A stretch of 59,504 nt of DNA from a virus, in the IMG/VR virus record IMGVR_UViG_3300047157_000188, positions 1 to 59,504 of that record. One strand, 5' to 3'. Each line of letters starts with the position of its first letter. Position 1 is the first letter of the stretch. The position numbers and the translations under genes were made by a program. Below the pieces are notes generated by a model. That model searched no databases and was not told the DNA's origin. It saw nothing but the letters and a program-made list of their open reading frames with translations. This document shows, piece by piece, positions 28,952 to 37,727 of this stretch.

Positions 28952-29939
28952 ACTAGCATTAGTTACAGGAGTTACAGGACAAGACGGATCTTATTTAGCA
29001 GAATTACTATTATTAAAAAACTATACAGTAATAGGATTAAAAAGAAGATCTAGTACTAATAATAATTATAGAATAGAACATATTTTAGATGATCCAAATT
29101 TCACACTAGAAGAATTTGATTTAACAGATCCTACTAATGTTATTAAAACTATTGATAAATATCAGCCAGAAGAATTTTATAATTTAGCTGCACAGAGTCA
29201 TGTCAAAACTAGTTTTTCTCAACCGACTACTACAATATGTATTAATACCTTAGGTGTGATTAATATCTTAGAAGCTATAAAAACTTACTCTTCTACTACT
29301 AAATTTTATCAAGCCAGTACCAGTGAAATGTTTGGTATGAATTATGATGTGGATGATAGTGGAGATAAATATCAAGACGAAAATACAAATATGTTACCAC
29401 AAAGTCCATACGGAATTGCAAAGTTAGCAAGTCATCGAATGTTACAAATTTATAGAGAAAGTTATGGCTTGTTTGCTTGTAGTGGTATTTTGTTTAATCA
29501 TGAAAGTCCTCGTAGAGGTGAAAATTTTGTTACTAGAAAAATTACAAAGTATATAGGAGATTTGATGTCTTCTAAAACTAGTGAGACATTGAAGCTAGGT
29601 AATCTATCAGCTAAAAGAGATTGGGGTCATGCTAAAGACTATGTAGAAGCTATGTATTTAATGCTACAACAATCTTCACCAGATGACTATGTTATTTGTA
29701 CAGAAGAAACTTGGAGCGTTTTAGATTTTGTAAAGAAAGCCTTTGATCATGTAGGATTAGATTATCGTTCTTACGTTGAGATAGATCAGTCTTTATATAG
29801 ACCTTGTGAGGTAGACTATTTAAAAGGTAAAAATAGTAAAGCTAGAAAACAATTATCTTGGGAACCTAATACATCTTTTGATGAATTGATAGGAGATATG
29901 ATTGATTCAGATATAAAGGCAGCCGCTATTAATGTTTAG
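28938..29939 (+). CDS. gmd: GDP-mannose 4,6-dehydratase, 333 aa
   Basis: NADP loop VTGVTGQDGSYLAELLLLK (residues 9-27), YNLAAQSHVKTSFSQP near 81, QASTSEMFG with Thr128-Ser129-Glu130, Tyr158/Lys162 in SPYGIAKLAS, and FNHESPRRGENFVTRKIT near 186. These are all Gmd hallmarks. It makes GDP-4-keto-6-deoxymannose, substrate of Fcl at 26.1 kb. It sits among terminase-side genes and overlaps both neighbours, so it is part of the phage late arm. Intact and slightly shorter than typical bacterial Gmd. Confidence 0.93.
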   Translation: MTTNKLALVTGVTGQDGSYLAELLLLKNYTVIGLKRRSSTNNNYRIEHILDDPNFTLEEFDLTDPTNVIKTIDKYQPEEFYNLAAQSHVKTSFSQPTTTICINTLGVINILEAIKTYSSTTKFYQASTSEMFGMNYDVDDSGDKYQDENTNMLPQSPYGIAKLASHRMLQIYRESYGLFACSGILFNHESPRRGENFVTRKITKYIGDLMSSKTSETLKLGNLSAKRDWGHAKDYVEAMYLMLQQSSPDDYVICTEETWSVLDFVKKAFDHVGLDYRSYVEIDQSLYRPCEVDYLKGKNSKARKQLSWEPNTSFDELIGDMIDSDIKAAAINV

Positions 29940-30207
29940 AAATTTTAAAGATCCAGAATACAAAAAATGGAGAAAAGCAGTATACAAGAGAGATGGATAT
30001 AAGTGTCAGTGGCCAGGATGTAATATGGGTAAAAAGCTTAATGCTCATCATATTAAACGGTGGGCTGATTATCCTGGTTTAAGATTTGAAGTTAGTAATG
30101 GTGTTACGTTATGTAGACATCATCACGACATGATTAAAGGAATGGAAGACAATTACGAATCAATTTTTTTAAAGATAGCACACGCCAATGCCAGACATAA
30201 AAGATGA
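29932..30207 (+). CDS. HNH endonuclease, 91 aa
   Basis: YKRDGYKCQWPGCNMGKKLN, then AHHIKRWADYPGLRFEVSNG and VTLCRHHHDMIKG: a complete HNH with zinc cysteines, HH, N and final H. Its place a few genes before the large terminase fits the HNH proteins that assist DNA packaging in many phages. It overlaps Gmd and the ERCC4 gene. Confidence 0.85.
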   Translation: MFRNFKDPEYKKWRKAVYKRDGYKCQWPGCNMGKKLNAHHIKRWADYPGLRFEVSNGVTLCRHHHDMIKGMEDNYESIFLKIAHANARHKR

Positions 30208-30676
30208 TTTTACTGTTATTGTAGATACTAGAGAACAGCAACCTTGGTCTTTTACCAAGTACGCTACGGCTAGTAAAAAACTAGATACTGGAGACTATAG
30301 TATAGAAGGATTTGAAGATATTTTAGCTATAGAACGTAAGAAGAGTATTAATGAAGTAGCTAATAACATTGTAGAATCAAGGTTTGTAGATGTTATTGAT
30401 AGAATGAGTAAATATAAGTATGCATACTTCTTATTAGAATTTAATATAGGTAATGTATTAGATTATCCTATAGGTTCTAGTTTACCTAAGCGTATGTGGA
30501 ATAAAATTAGAATTAAACCAGCTTTTATAATGAAACACATTTTAGATTGGCAGTTAAAATATAATATACAAGTATTATTTTGCGATTCTTCTGAAAATGC
30601 TGCTAGAACTGCTGAGTATATCATGAAGAAGATTTTTTATATGGAAATTAATCAAAAACTTAAAAAGGAGAAGTAA
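30188..30676 (+). CDS. ERCC4-type nuclease, 162 aa
   Basis: FTVIVDTREQQPWSFTKYAT (VxDxREQ), KKLDTGDYSIEGFEDILAIE and RKKSINEVANNIVESRF give the XPF/ERCC4 catalytic pattern (D, GDY, ERKxxxE/D). Such nucleases cut branched or flapped DNA and may resolve replication or packaging intermediates. Intact, overlapping the HNH gene by 20 bases. Confidence 0.8.
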   Translation: MPDIKDDFTVIVDTREQQPWSFTKYATASKKLDTGDYSIEGFEDILAIERKKSINEVANNIVESRFVDVIDRMSKYKYAYFLLEFNIGNVLDYPIGSSLPKRMWNKIRIKPAFIMKHILDWQLKYNIQVLFCDSSENAARTAEYIMKKIFYMEINQKLKKEK

Positions 30677-30678
30677 AT

Positions 30679-31272
30679 ATGAAACTTTCGCAACCAATTA
30701 CTTTACAGAAGCCTCCAGAAACAGATGCTAAAGGTAATAGGCTTGAACACGCACCCTTTACTGTAGATGAATTAAATCCGGTTTTTCAAATTAATTTACA
30801 GCATAATTATGTTTCAGTATTTTTTGAAGCGAAAAGTCCTGCTGAAAGAATTGAAGGAAATATGATTGTTGTTTCTGGTAATCAATTTACAGATGATTCT
30901 GTATTTACCCCTAGCCAGCTACAGATTAAATTATTAGAAAAATTAGGAGATGATCCTCAAGCAACATTGCAAGGACTGTTTCCAAAAACAGTAGAACAAG
31001 ATCCTGATGGACCTGGAGCTATTTTAACAAATATGATTAAGAGCATAGGTATTGTTAGCTCTTCTAGTTGCTCTTGTCGTAGACACGCTATTGAGATGAA
31101 TGAAAAAGGCAGTGATTGGTGTGAAGAGAATATGTCAACGATTTTAGGTTGGCTTAAAGACGAAAGCAAGAAACGCAACTTACCTTTTGTTGAAACTGTA
31201 GCTAAAATGATTGTTAATCGAGCTATTAGCAAGTCTCGTAAACTTAAAGCACAAAAAACAGCAACAGCTTAA
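30679..31272 (+). CDS. Hypothetical protein with cysteine cluster, 197 aa
   Basis: AAAAAGGAGAAGTAAAT precedes ATG 30679. The centre reads SSSCSCRRHAIEMNEKGSDW followed by CEENMSTILGWLKDES, and the C-terminus is a basic helix. The cysteines (CSC, later WC) may bind a metal. It ends one base before the large terminase start, so a packaging or head role is plausible, but no family is recognised. Confidence 0.55.
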   Translation: MKLSQPITLQKPPETDAKGNRLEHAPFTVDELNPVFQINLQHNYVSVFFEAKSPAERIEGNMIVVSGNQFTDDSVFTPSQLQIKLLEKLGDDPQATLQGLFPKTVEQDPDGPGAILTNMIKSIGIVSSSSCSCRRHAIEMNEKGSDWCEENMSTILGWLKDESKKRNLPFVETVAKMIVNRAISKSRKLKAQKTATA

Positions 31273-31273
31273 T

Positions 31274-33301
31274 ATGAGTGATAAAATTACTGGATTTGAC
31301 AATGCATGGCTGGGATTAGGTGATCTTGATAGTATATCTATCGACCAAAACCTAATGATTAATAGAAACCAAGATGACATAGAGAATCCAGATAAACATC
31401 TTATTAAAATTTTTAGAGATACTGAATACATAGGATCAACTTGCAAGCTATTATTTGGCATAGAACTACATCCTATACAAATAGCTATATTACAAGAGTT
31501 TTGGATTCGTCCATTTCCTATGTTTGTAGCTTCTCGTGGTTTTGGTAAATCTTTTTTAATGAGTCTATATTGCATACTAAAATGCACTTTTGTTCCTGGT
31601 ACTAAAATTGTTGTTGTTGGTGCTGGTTTCAGACAGAGTAAAATTCTTTTTGAGTATATGGAAAATATGTGGCGCACTAGCCCTATACTAAGAAGTATAT
31701 TTAATGGTAATGACGATGGTCCTAGAAGAGATGTAGATAGATGTACTTTAAGATTAGGAGATAGTTGGACTATTGCTATTCCTATGGGTGATGGTAGTAA
31801 GATTAGAGGCTTACGTGCTCATATCATTATTGCTGATGAATTTGCGTCTATGTCTCCAGATATATATGAGACTGTTGTTGCTGGTTTTGCTGCTGTGTCT
31901 GCTAGTCCTATTGAAAACGTAAAAGAACAAGCAAAAAAGCAAGCTATGATAGATGCTGGTATTTGGAATGAAGAATTAGAAGCATTATCTAAAAAGAATA
32001 GTAATCAAGCTATAATTTCTGGTACAGCAGATTATGGTTTTAAACATTTTGCACAGTATTGGAAAAGATACAAGTCTATTGTAGAAAGTGGTGGAGATAC
32101 TATAAAGTTACAAGATATCTTTAATGGAGAAGTTCCTGAAAATTTTAACTGGAAAGACTATAGTGTTATTAGAATACCTTATGAATTAATCCCTAAAGGC
32201 TTTATGGATGACAAGCAGGTAGCTAGAGCTAAAGCAACCATACATTCTGGTATATACAATATGGAATATGCTGCTTGTTTTATTAATGATAGTGAAGGTT
32301 TTTTCAAGCGTAGCCTACTAGAAAGCTGCGTAGCTTCAGAATCTAATAATATTAATATCAATGGTAAAAATGTTATATTTGAAGCTAGAGTAGAGGGTGA
32401 CGCTAATCTTGGGTATGTGTATGGTATTGATCCAGCGTCAGAAAAAGATAATTTTAGTATTGTTATATTAGAAGTTCATCCAGACCATTCTCGTATCGTT
32501 TATTCTTGGACTACAAACAGATCTAACTTTAAAGTTAGGCAAAAAGCTGGATTAAGTGATGAGCATGACTTTTATAAATTCTGTGCTAGAAAAATTAGAA
32601 ATCTAATGAAACTATTCCCTCCTATTAGGATAGGTCTTGATGCTCAGGGTGGTGGTGTTGCTATTGAGGAAGCTTTACATGATCCTTCTAAGCTAGAAGA
32701 AGGAGAAGTTTTGATTTGGCCTGTGGTAGAAGACAATAAAGTAAAGGACACGGACAGTCAACCAGGACTACATATTTTAGAATTAGTGCAATTTGCTAGA
32801 GCGGATTGGACAGCACAAGCTAACCACGGTTTAAGAAAAGACTTAGAGGATAAAGCTTTGCTATTTCCTAGATTTGACAACTTAACACTAGGTCTAGCTA
32901 TGGACAAAGAAGGTCAAGATATTTTAGAATCAGATTTAGACCCTATATATGACAGCCTTAGCGAATGTATATTAGAAATAGAAGAACTAAAAAATGAACT
33001 GACTACTATTGTTATGACACAAACCAGCACAGGTCCTAATGCGAGAGATAGATGGGACACTCCTGAAATCAAGTTAAATCATGGAAAAAAAGGCAGATTA
33101 AGAAAAGATAGATATAGCTCTTTAGTCATGGCAAATATGATAGCTAGACAGATGAGGCGTTCGTTAAAGCCAGTAGGATACGATGTTGTTGGAGGTAATC
33201 TAAGGGATATAGTAAAAAATCAGGGAGAGTTGTACAAAGGTCCTGAATGGTTTACTTCAGCTGTAAATGATGATATATATAAAGGAATTTACAGAAAATA
33301 G
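31274..33301 (+). CDS. terL: Terminase large subunit, 675 aa
   Basis: I chose ATG 31274 over the longer open frame, as it follows the previous stop. ATPase domain: Walker A ASRGFGKSF (Lys92), Walker B IIIADEF (Asp188, Glu189), and a SGTAD coupling motif near 255. Nuclease domain: YVYGIDPASEKDNFSIVILE near 390 and RIGLDAQGGGVAIEEAL near 455, the RNase H-like metal site. It pumps DNA into the prohead and cuts concatemers. Intact and of normal length. Confidence 0.92.
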   Translation: MSDKITGFDNAWLGLGDLDSISIDQNLMINRNQDDIENPDKHLIKIFRDTEYIGSTCKLLFGIELHPIQIAILQEFWIRPFPMFVASRGFGKSFLMSLYCILKCTFVPGTKIVVVGAGFRQSKILFEYMENMWRTSPILRSIFNGNDDGPRRDVDRCTLRLGDSWTIAIPMGDGSKIRGLRAHIIIADEFASMSPDIYETVVAGFAAVSASPIENVKEQAKKQAMIDAGIWNEELEALSKKNSNQAIISGTADYGFKHFAQYWKRYKSIVESGGDTIKLQDIFNGEVPENFNWKDYSVIRIPYELIPKGFMDDKQVARAKATIHSGIYNMEYAACFINDSEGFFKRSLLESCVASESNNININGKNVIFEARVEGDANLGYVYGIDPASEKDNFSIVILEVHPDHSRIVYSWTTNRSNFKVRQKAGLSDEHDFYKFCARKIRNLMKLFPPIRIGLDAQGGGVAIEEALHDPSKLEEGEVLIWPVVEDNKVKDTDSQPGLHILELVQFARADWTAQANHGLRKDLEDKALLFPRFDNLTLGLAMDKEGQDILESDLDPIYDSLSECILEIEELKNELTTIVMTQTSTGPNARDRWDTPEIKLNHGKKGRLRKDRYSSLVMANMIARQMRRSLKPVGYDVVGGNLRDIVKNQGELYKGPEWFTSAVNDDIYKGIYRK

Positions 33302-33348
33302 TGTATAGTACAATTGTAATCTAATTGCAATCCCAATAGAAGGATATC

Positions 33349-35517
33349 ATGACAAAAAAATATAATAATTCTGATGAAATAAAAAATGCTGAAACTGTTA
33401 ATCACGAAGCATATGTTACATGGGGAGAGGATTTATCTAGTAAACAAGAAGCTCTTAAAAAGTCTTCCGAGTCCTTAGAGGAATATACTGGTATCCAAAA
33501 AGCTTCTGCGGGACGAAGACATGATTTTTCTGGATTAGATACTAATACTTCTGGCAGACCAGGCTTAACCAGATCAGATTACGATTACTTCAGGCCAGAT
33601 GAAGCAGTACCTCGACGTAGCATGAAGATGATCATGCGTAGAGCAGAAGATGTTTACCAAAGAGTGGGTTTGGTCAAAAATGTTATTGATTTAATGAGTG
33701 ACTTTGCGGTTCAAGGAGTTCGGGTTGTACATAAGAACAAAAGAATAGAGAGGTTTTTCCAACGATGGTTCGATGAAGTGTCAGGCAAAGATCGTAGCGA
33801 AAGATTTCTTAATAATTTATACAAAACAGGCAATGTTATCGTTAACAGACAAACAGGTAAGCTAGGAATTAAGTCAGTAGACCAGTTATACAAAACCAGA
33901 GGTGGTGCTGATTTAAAAATTATTGATATTAATCAAAACTCTGTAGAGAAAAAAGAAATTCCTTGGAAGTATACTTTCTTAGATCCTGTGTTTGTTGATG
34001 TTACTGGAGGTGCTTTAGCCTCATTTGTACATAATAAAAAATATGAATTAAAAGTACCTAGTCATCTTAAAAAAATTATTAGTTCACCAAAAACAGATGC
34101 AGAGAAACAATTGGTTGCTAGTTTACCTGATTCTGTGTTAGAAGCAGCTAAAACTAAAAAAGGTTATCCTTTAGATCCTAATAAAGTTTCTGTTTTTCAT
34201 TATAAAAAAGACGATTGGCAGTCTTGGGCTTTTCCTATGATATATTCAATTATGGATGATATCAATGTAATAGAAAAATTAAAGTTAGCAGATATCGCAG
34301 CTTTAGACGGTGCTATTTCTAATATTCGTATTTTTAAATTAGGTAGTCTTGAACATAAAATTGCTCCTACAAAAGCAGCTACTTCTAAGCTAGCACAAAT
34401 TCTAGGGAATAACGTTGGTGGTGGTACAATGGATTTGGTTTGGGGTCCTGATATTGAATTGCTAGAATCTAAAACAAATGTCCATCAGTTTTTAGGAGAA
34501 GGCAAATACACTCCTCATTTAAATAGTATTTATGCAGGCTTGGGTATTCCTCCTACTTTAACGGGTACATACGGTGCTGCTGGTACTACTAACAATTTTA
34601 TTAGTTTAAAAACTCTAACACAAAGATTGCAATACGGTAGAGATATCTTAACTAGATTTTGGCAGCAAGAAATTAATTTAGTTCAAAGAGCTATGGGATT
34701 TAGATTTCCAGCCAAGATAGAATTTGATAGAATGGATCTTAGTAATGAAGAATCAGAAAAGGCATTATTGCTACAGCTAGCTGATAGAAACATAGTTAGT
34801 GATGAGTTACTACAAAGAAGATTTGGTTTTGATCCAGATATGGAAAAATCTAGACTTAATCAAGAACAAAGAGAAAGAAACAGTAACAGGATGGTAGAAA
34901 AGTCTGGGCCTTATTATGATCCTCAACCGGAAAATACGCTGAAAAAAATAGCGCTACAAAACGGTATAGTTACTCCGGGAGAAGTGGGATTAGAACTAGA
35001 GTCAAAAAAACCCGGTGAAAAGACTGGTCTCGAAATGAAGGTACCTAAGCCATTAACGAAGTTGGCTAACGATCCGTCTTCGGAATCGTTGCCTAGAGGA
35101 AGACCAGGTGAAGGAAGGCCAAAGCTTTCAAAAGATTCTAAAAAACGAAAAGAAAAAGAATTTGCACCCCAGACGGGAGCTAAAATGATAATATGGGCGA
35201 GTACAGCTCAAGAGCAAATTAGTACAATCATTAATCCAATTATTTTAGAATACTACCAAAAGAAAAATCTACGTAGTCTATCTAGCTCAGAATATGAAAA
35301 TTTAGAAAAGGTAAAAACTAAAGCGCTTTTATCTCTAAGACCTTTTGCAAAAATAGACAAAGGAATTATTGATAGTGCTTTTGATAATTCTACTAATGCT
35401 AGCGTAAATACATATAATAACTGGCTAAAAGACCTAAAAACTTCATTTGACAGAGACTTATCTGTAGAAGAAATAAAACAAGCTAAGGCTTCTTTTTATT
35501 CTGAGGTGTATAGCTAA
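33349..35517 (+). CDS. Portal protein, 722 aa
   Basis: The position between large terminase and prohead protease is the standard portal slot. Typical features are an N-terminal VGLVKNVIDLMSDFAVQGVR, a clip/stem region, IYSIMDDINVIEKLKLADIA and GLGIPPTLTGTYGAAGTTNN near residue 405, which matches the conserved portal turn. A proline/lysine-rich segment (575-605) joins an extra C-terminal helical domain (SSEYENLEKVKTKALLSL). A GTGTATA box lies 48 bases upstream. Intact. Confidence 0.85.
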   Translation: MTKKYNNSDEIKNAETVNHEAYVTWGEDLSSKQEALKKSSESLEEYTGIQKASAGRRHDFSGLDTNTSGRPGLTRSDYDYFRPDEAVPRRSMKMIMRRAEDVYQRVGLVKNVIDLMSDFAVQGVRVVHKNKRIERFFQRWFDEVSGKDRSERFLNNLYKTGNVIVNRQTGKLGIKSVDQLYKTRGGADLKIIDINQNSVEKKEIPWKYTFLDPVFVDVTGGALASFVHNKKYELKVPSHLKKIISSPKTDAEKQLVASLPDSVLEAAKTKKGYPLDPNKVSVFHYKKDDWQSWAFPMIYSIMDDINVIEKLKLADIAALDGAISNIRIFKLGSLEHKIAPTKAATSKLAQILGNNVGGGTMDLVWGPDIELLESKTNVHQFLGEGKYTPHLNSIYAGLGIPPTLTGTYGAAGTTNNFISLKTLTQRLQYGRDILTRFWQQEINLVQRAMGFRFPAKIEFDRMDLSNEESEKALLLQLADRNIVSDELLQRRFGFDPDMEKSRLNQEQRERNSNRMVEKSGPYYDPQPENTLKKIALQNGIVTPGEVGLELESKKPGEKTGLEMKVPKPLTKLANDPSSESLPRGRPGEGRPKLSKDSKKRKEKEFAPQTGAKMIIWASTAQEQISTIINPIILEYYQKKNLRSLSSSEYENLEKVKTKALLSLRPFAKIDKGIIDSAFDNSTNASVNTYNNWLKDLKTSFDRDLSVEEIKQAKASFYSEVYS

Positions 35518-35540
35518 GTTAGCCTAAAAAGGAGTAAATT

Positions 35541-37184
35541 ATGCAAATATTTGATAGTGAAAAAAGTGATGGTCTGGAAGAAATTTTAAAATCTTCTGCA
35601 TCATTATCTTATGCCTCTTTGGTAGAACCTTGTCAGTCTACTTTGAAGCCAGATACTAAACATATTAAAAGTATCGCTGCTGTGGATGATAAGGATTTAT
35701 ATTATGTTCAATCTATTTTGGTCACATCTTCATGGAATAAAAATGATGATGTTTTTAATAAGGCTGAAATTTGGAAAGCTAGAAGCTCTCCAGAAGATAA
35801 GCCTACGAATTTAGAACACGACGAAAATGTTATTATTGGACATATTACTTCTAATTGGCCAATTACTGTAGACGGTATATTAATTGATACAGAAACTCCT
35901 ATTGATAATCTTCCAGATAAATATCATATTTTAACTGGTTCTGTTATTTATAGAGGATATAGCTCTCCAGAATTACGTGCAAGATCCCAGAAATTAATTG
36001 ATGAAATTGAAAATGGGTCAAAGTATGTGAGTATGGAATGCTTTTTTAAAGGATTTGACTATGGCTTATTTAGAGAAGATAATAATGAATTTAAAGTTTT
36101 AGCTAGAAATGCTGACACATCATATTTAACTAAGTTTTTAAGAGCATATGGTGGTGATGGCAGACATGGAGAATATAAAATTGGTCGAGTTTTAAAGGAT
36201 ATTACTTTTAGTGGTAAAGGTTTTGTAGATAAACCCGCTAACATTGAAAGTATAATTTTTCAAAAAGAGATTTTTTCAGAGCAAGAAAAAAATGACGAAA
36301 TTTCAAATTCAGGTGTATTTATTTCACAGTTAGAATCTAATTCGGAGAATAAAACTATGAGTTCAGAAAAAACAAGTGTTAACGAAGAAGCTGTTGTCGA
36401 AACTGACTGCTCTCAAGCAGCAGAAAAGGCTATTACTTTAGCTACGGATCTAACTGCTAAAGTTGCAGAACTTGAACAAACCAATGAAAAACTTTTAACA
36501 GAAGCGAGTGAAAATATGAAAGAGCAAGAAAAAACTGTAAGCGATTTACAAATTAGCATCGACGAACTCAAGTCACAATTAGATGCTGCTAAGGCAGAAA
36601 TCGAAGCTAGCAAAACACAGCTTGAAACTTCTACTTCAGATCTAGAAGCTGTTAAAGCTGAATTAGAAACTTCTAAGTCAGAATCCGAAGAAATTAAAAG
36701 ATCTTTAGAAACAGCTGACGAAACCATTGCTGGTTATAAGAAGAAGGAAGAAGCAGACATGCTAGAAAAGAAAATGATGAAGAGAAAAGCTTCTCTAGCT
36801 GAATGCGGTTTTGAAGAAGAAGAAATTGAAGAATCTTTGGCCGCTTACGACGCTCTTGACGATGAAGCATTTGATAAAATTATATCAACAATGACCAATC
36901 GTATGGTTAAGAATAAAAAGAAGATGGAAGAAGATAAAGATGCTGAAGCAGCAATGCCACCAGCTCTTAAAGAGGCTCTAGAGAAGAAAAAGAAGAAAGA
37001 GTCAGAAGCTGCTGCAGACGAAGCAGAAGCTGAAGAAGCAGAAGCAGCTGATGAATCTGTTTTAGACGAAGTTGAAGTTGAAGAAGAAGTAAATTTAAGT
37101 GTTGGAAGTGACAATGAGTCTGAAGAAGATTCAACTCAGGCCGCTTTAGTAGAATTCGTTCGTAGTAGACTAACTCACAAGTAA
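35541..37184 (+). CDS. Prohead protease-scaffold fusion, 547 aa
   Basis: Residues 1-240 look like a prohead serine protease: ILVTSSWNKNDDVFNKAEIW, TNLEHDENVIIGHITSNW with a candidate catalytic His, KYVSMECFFKGFDYG with a candidate Ser, and FSGKGFVDKPANIESIIF closing the domain. From about 275 a long coiled coil follows (repeats of ELETSKSESEEIKRSLETAD type), then a very acidic end (EAEAEEAEAADESVLDEVEV). That is scaffold-like and would be removed on maturation. AAAAAGGAG precedes the start. Intact. Confidence 0.8.
   Translation: MQIFDSEKSDGLEEILKSSASLSYASLVEPCQSTLKPDTKHIKSIAAVDDKDLYYVQSILVTSSWNKNDDVFNKAEIWKARSSPEDKPTNLEHDENVIIGHITSNWPITVDGILIDTETPIDNLPDKYHILTGSVIYRGYSSPELRARSQKLIDEIENGSKYVSMECFFKGFDYGLFREDNNEFKVLARNADTSYLTKFLRAYGGDGRHGEYKIGRVLKDITFSGKGFVDKPANIESIIFQKEIFSEQEKNDEISNSGVFISQLESNSENKTMSSEKTSVNEEAVVETDCSQAAEKAITLATDLTAKVAELEQTNEKLLTEASENMKEQEKTVSDLQISIDELKSQLDAAKAEIEASKTQLETSTSDLEAVKAELETSKSESEEIKRSLETADETIAGYKKKEEADMLEKKMMKRKASLAECGFEEEEIEESLAAYDALDDEAFDKIISTMTNRMVKNKKKMEEDKDAEAAMPPALKEALEKKKKKESEAAADEAEAEEAEAADESVLDEVEVEEEVNLSVGSDNESEEDSTQAALVEFVRSRLTHK
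36357..37184 (+). CDS. Probable internal start giving scaffold alone
   Basis: Codon 273 is ATG in frame and is preceded at 9 bases by GGAG (36344-36347). Translation from it would give a 275-residue coiled-coil scaffold without the protease, like the nested scaffold genes of lambda (C/Nu3). MSSEKTSVNEEAVVETDCSQ is the new N-terminus. Confidence 0.5.
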   Translation: MSSEKTSVNEEAVVETDCSQAAEKAITLATDLTAKVAELEQTNEKLLTEASENMKEQEKTVSDLQISIDELKSQLDAAKAEIEASKTQLETSTSDLEAVKAELETSKSESEEIKRSLETADETIAGYKKKEEADMLEKKMMKRKASLAECGFEEEEIEESLAAYDALDDEAFDKIISTMTNRMVKNKKKMEEDKDAEAAMPPALKEALEKKKKKESEAAADEAEAEEAEAADESVLDEVEVEEEVNLSVGSDNESEEDSTQAALVEFVRSRLTHK

Positions 37185-37211
37185 TTTAAATTTTTAAAGG
37201 GAGAAATTAAT

Positions 37212-37703
37212 ATGGCTCTAAAACCTGATCGTATCGAAACGCAAACTGATGTCTCATTCTTCATGAGCACTACCGCAGAAAGAGGCGGTGTTGTTTCTGT
37301 GACTGGCTCTATCGGTGGCTCTGGAGTATCTATGGACGACGGCTCTGCTGTCGTAGCTTACAATACTGCTGCTAGTGGAGCAAGACCAGTGGGCGTATTA
37401 CTAAACGATGTTGTTAATCTAGATTTAACAAGACAACACATCAATTTTATGAAAGATGAAGTGCAAGTCGGTGGCAAAGTTACTTTGCTACAAGTTGGTC
37501 AAGTTACTACCGACAAAGTTACCGGAACCCCTAAGGCTGGTGACGTTGCTTATCTAGGAGCAAATGGTGTTTTCAGTGCAACTATCGTCGATGACGATGC
37601 TGCTGAAGCTGATAACTCTGTTGCTGCTAAGTATGCAGTTGGTAGATTTTTGAGTGCAAAAGATGAAGATGATTATGTCAAAGTAGCAGTTAACATTGCC
37701 TAA
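37212..37703 (+). CDS. Head decoration/stabilisation protein, 163 aa
   Basis: AAAGGGAGAAATTAAT precedes ATG 37212. The protein is small, alanine/glycine/valine-rich and beta-rich (GGVVSVTGSIGGSGVSMDDG, DEVQVGGKVTLLQVGQVTTD, KYAVGRFLSAKDEDDYVKVA). Its place just before the major capsid gene and its favoured codons suggest a highly made virion protein, probably a capsid decoration protein of the DUF2190-like kind. No firm family match. Confidence 0.6.
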   Translation: MALKPDRIETQTDVSFFMSTTAERGGVVSVTGSIGGSGVSMDDGSAVVAYNTAASGARPVGVLLNDVVNLDLTRQHINFMKDEVQVGGKVTLLQVGQVTTDKVTGTPKAGDVAYLGANGVFSATIVDDDAAEADNSVAAKYAVGRFLSAKDEDDYVKVAVNIA

Positions 37704-37727
37704 ATAACACAAAGGGAGAAAATTAAT

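Noticed and set aside
36413-37114. Minus-strand Ser/Ala-rich open frames
   Set aside because: Shadows of the acidic and coiled-coil codons of the scaffold region.
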